A DNA stretch of 7,558 nucleotides from Cellvibrionales bacterium UBA2618. Its GTDB lineage: Bacteria; Pseudomonadota; Gammaproteobacteria; Pseudomonadales; Porticoccaceae. The notes beneath the pieces were generated by a model. It was given only the letters and a program-made list of their open reading frames with translations. It did no database searches and was not told where the DNA came from. This document shows positions 5,733-7,558 of the stretch, one piece after another. The stretch covers positions 1 to 7,558 of the forward strand of contig DDJS01000075.1 in NCBI GenBank assembly GCA_002339165.1, read 5' to 3'. The position numbers and the translations under genes are program-made. Each line of letters opens with the position of its first letter. Position 1 is the first letter of the stretch.

Positions 5733-6461
5733 TCACTCCCGCCAACGCACCAACCTGAGCTTTGGCGATCCAGCAACGTCGAGTTCAGCCAACTGATTGT
5801 GATAACAATACAATACCTCTAGGGAGGCCAACGATCTCACATCGAGGTAAGTCAATTGATTACCGTAGCAATACAGTACCTCGAGGTCCGGCGTCACGGA
5901 GACGTTAAGTTCCGTTAGTTGATTGTCGCTGCAATAGAGGATTTCTAAATTTGGTGTGAATGACAAATCCAATTCGACAAGCTGATTAGTTCGACAACTA
6001 AGTATCTGAAGCCCTATCACCGGCACCAGATCAAGCGTCGCGAGAGCATTGTTATAGCACAGCAGTTCGATCAGGCCCGCAAGCGCGGCGAGGTCGAGCA
6101 CCCTCAGGCGATTATTAAAGCACCACAATCGCCGCAGTCTTGGCGTGGTCGATAAATTTAACCGCCACAGCGCATTGTGATTGCAATACAGCTCCAGCAA
6201 CCGCGACTGATGCGACAGGTCGAGTTCTACCAGTTGATTGTTAAAACAGCGCAGCACCCTGAGGTCTGGTGTGTTCGACAGATCGAGCGCCGTGAGTTGA
6301 TTGTTGCTGCAATCGAGCATCTGCAGTTTGGGGTAAGCCGACAAATCCAGCGCACGCAACCCGCAACCACTGACATCCAACATGGTTTGCGTTGAATTCA
6401 AAGCGCCCTCGAGCGGCGCTATCGGCTCAACCACCGCCGATCGTCCGATCCGAAAAACCAT
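5733..6461 (-). CDS. Leucine-rich-repeat protein of nine 21-residue units
   Basis: A 242-residue protein built almost wholly of repeats. After a 37-residue head, whose end (TMLDVSGCGLRA) already looks like half a repeat, nine units of exactly 21 residues run from residue 38 to 226, then a partial tenth. The pattern is LDLSxxPxLxxLxCxxNQLxx, matching the nested 'IRREKO' class of LRR known from E. coli YddK, here with Cys in place of Leu at the second core position in every unit. Such solenoids bind other proteins; the partner is unknown. No signal peptide, lipobox or membrane helix is seen, so it is probably cytoplasmic, unlike many bacterial LRR proteins, which are exported. The start is uncertain: ATG 6461 has no good Shine-Dalgarno and follows a TGA directly. 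It lies 42 bases after the transporter gene, perhaps on the same mRNA. Confidence 0.8.
   Translation of the reverse strand: MVFRIGRSAVVEPIAPLEGALNSTQTMLDVSGCGLRALDLSAYPKLQMLDCSNNQLTALDLSNTPDLRVLRCFNNQLVELDLSHQSRLLELYCNHNALWRLNLSTTPRLRRLWCFNNRLRVLDLAALAGLIELLCYNNALATLDLVPVIGLQILSCRTNQLVELDLSFTPNLEILYCSDNQLTELNVSVTPDLEVLYCYGNQLTYLDVRSLASLEVLYCYHNQLAELDVAGSPKLRLVRWRE
5784..6350 (-). repeat. 63-bp tandem repeat array inside the LRR gene
   Basis: Nine back-to-back 63-base units encode the 21-residue repeats with no length variation. Similarity is visible at DNA level as well, for example the recurring plus-strand CAATTGATTG/CAACTGATTG stretches followed by CAATACAGTACCTC-like stretches in the units at the gene's 3' end. 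This implies expansion by unit duplication and makes copy-number change by recombination possible. Confidence 0.75.
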
Positions 6462-6503
6462 TCAGCGCCATTGCTATAAAGCCCATAAAACCGCAACCTT
6501 TGA

Positions 6504-7535
6504 TTAATCCGACGGTCCATCGGCAGCACCCAACATGGTGCCAATCCAGCGGGTTTCGGCCTGACTCTCGAGGCCAATTTTAAGCATGATGGTCAACGGA
6601 ATCGACAGCAGCATGCCGACCGGGCCGAGTACCCAACCCCACAATACCAAAGAGACGAACACCACCAGCGGTGAGAGATTCAAACCGCGTCCCATCCAGC
6701 GCGGCTCTACCACGTTACCCATCAACATATTGACCACGAAAAACCCTGCCAAAACCAGCGCCCCAGAGCCAAAGCCCAATTGAACAATTGCCAACATCAC
6801 CGCGGGGACCGCGGCGATTACCGAACCTACAGCGGGCACAAAATTGAACAAAAAAGTCAACAGACCCCAAAGCACCGCATAGTCGACACCGAGAATCGAC
6901 AGCCAAATAAAAATCACCAGCCCAGTCACAAAGCTAATCGCCGTCTTGATCGCCATGTAACTGTTGACGCTGTCGGTAAAGGTTTGCAGCCATTGACTGG
7001 AACCACTGAGGCCGCGCGCTCGGGTCAACTTTTCGGCAAAGCCGGTATTTTCGGCAAGAATAAAAATCACCGTTAACAGAATCATCATGCCATCGGTCAT
7101 AACGTTACCAAACGATGCCAACGTATTCGCCACCAACCCCATCAAGGCTCCGGGATCAAAACTATTTTGCCATTGCTCGGCACTCACAGCTATGCCACGC
7201 GCCGACAACCACTGCTGAAATCCACTGCTCAGAGCCCCAAGTTTGCTCGAGTACTCGGGTAAATCCTGACGGAAATTGCCCAACGCCGAACTGACAATGG
7301 CACCAAGTAAAAAGCCGATCGATAGCATCAGTACCACCACCAAAAGAATCGCCAGCCCGTTGGGCACGTAGCGCGCGCGTAACCAAGTTACCAAGGGTGC
7401 CACCACCATGGCGATAAACACGGCTAAAATAAACGGCACGATCAAGGTGTCGGCCATCTTCAATCCAGCGACAATGATCGTAAAGGCCGCAAAGGTAACC
7501 AACAGTCGTGAAATCGGTGAGGTATTGTCGGGCAT
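6504..7535 (-). CDS. AI-2E family membrane transporter
   Basis: A 343-residue integral inner-membrane protein of the AI-2E transporter family (the PerM/YdiK/TqsA group). Members have been linked to autoinducer-2 export or to Na+/H+ antiport; the substrate cannot be read from sequence. Hydrophobic segments fall near residues 10-27, 29-49, 59-85, 139-162, 196-216, 218-250, 256-273 and 288-318. Between the third and fourth lies a soluble stretch of about 50 residues. Family hallmarks are FNFVPAVGSVIAAVPAV (230-246), GNVVEPRWMGRGLNLSPLVV (273-292) and LGPVGMLLSIPLT (303-315). The length is normal. ATG 7535 has GGAG at 7543-7546, 7 bases upstream. The promoter is outside the window. The 42-base gap to the LRR gene shows no terminator, so read-through is plausible. 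Confidence 0.92.
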   Translation of the reverse strand: MPDNTSPISRLLVTFAAFTIIVAGLKMADTLIVPFILAVFIAMVVAPLVTWLRARYVPNGLAILLVVVLMLSIGFLLGAIVSSALGNFRQDLPEYSSKLGALSSGFQQWLSARGIAVSAEQWQNSFDPGALMGLVANTLASFGNVMTDGMMILLTVIFILAENTGFAEKLTRARGLSGSSQWLQTFTDSVNSYMAIKTAISFVTGLVIFIWLSILGVDYAVLWGLLTFLFNFVPAVGSVIAAVPAVMLAIVQLGFGSGALVLAGFFVVNMLMGNVVEPRWMGRGLNLSPLVVFVSLVLWGWVLGPVGMLLSIPLTIMLKIGLESQAETRWIGTMLGAADGPSD

Positions 7536-7558
7536 CGGCAGTCTCCAAGGCTTTGATC

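Noticed and set aside
5784..6350. CRISPR-like or intergenic satellite array
   Set aside because: The periodicity is 63 bases, every unit translates to an LRR without stops, and there is no repeat/spacer alternation.
6392..7076. Plus-strand frames opposite the transporter gene (6392-6583, 6586-6783, 6780-7076)
   Set aside because: Their Thr/Pro/Lys/Gln-rich products are the usual mirror of hydrophobic membrane-protein codons and carry no domain.

Overview
The window looks like ordinary chromosomal DNA of a mid-GC Gram-negative bacterium, most likely a gammaproteobacterium or a related free-living proteobacterium. This rests on the gene families present (an AI-2E family permease, a YtcJ-like amidohydrolase carrying a lipobox, and a DUF2855 protein with a flavoprotein), on clear Shine-Dalgarno sequences 6-8 bases before most starts, and on dense gene packing. 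There is no rRNA, tRNA, CRISPR array, transposase or integrase, so taxonomy is an inference only.

All complete genes lie on the minus strand and are transcribed from right to left. From the right edge: an AI-2E family membrane transporter (7535-6504); 42 bases later a 242-residue leucine-rich-repeat protein made of nine exact 21-residue units (6461-5733); a roughly 300-base intergenic stretch (5427-5732) holding two imperfect direct repeats, a candidate extended -10, a Shine-Dalgarno-preceded 30-codon mini-ORF and a coding-like out-of-frame tail; a lipoprotein metal-dependent amidohydrolase (5426-3648); a 290-base intergenic stretch (3358-3647) with an 8-bp inverted repeat, a 10-bp palindrome, a candidate promoter and three tandem 16-bp repeats; then a compact three-gene unit (3357-353).

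That last unit encodes a two-dinucleotide-fold FAD/NAD(P) oxidoreductase, a DUF2855 protein of the medium-chain dehydrogenase/quinone oxidoreductase type whose start overlaps the preceding stop by 4 bp (ATGA), and a small unrecognised protein beginning 33 bases after it. The overlap and spacing argue for one mRNA, so the two redox enzymes probably act on the same unknown substrate. The tandem 16-bp repeats immediately downstream of the candidate promoter suggest dedicated regulation.

At the left edge, converging on this operon, is what looks like the end of a small plus-strand membrane protein gene split between two reading frames by a probable single-base frameshift (1-308). The features most worth a second look are the triple 16-bp repeat, the uncharacterised redox operon, the cysteine-ladder LRR protein, and the out-of-frame tail behind it.
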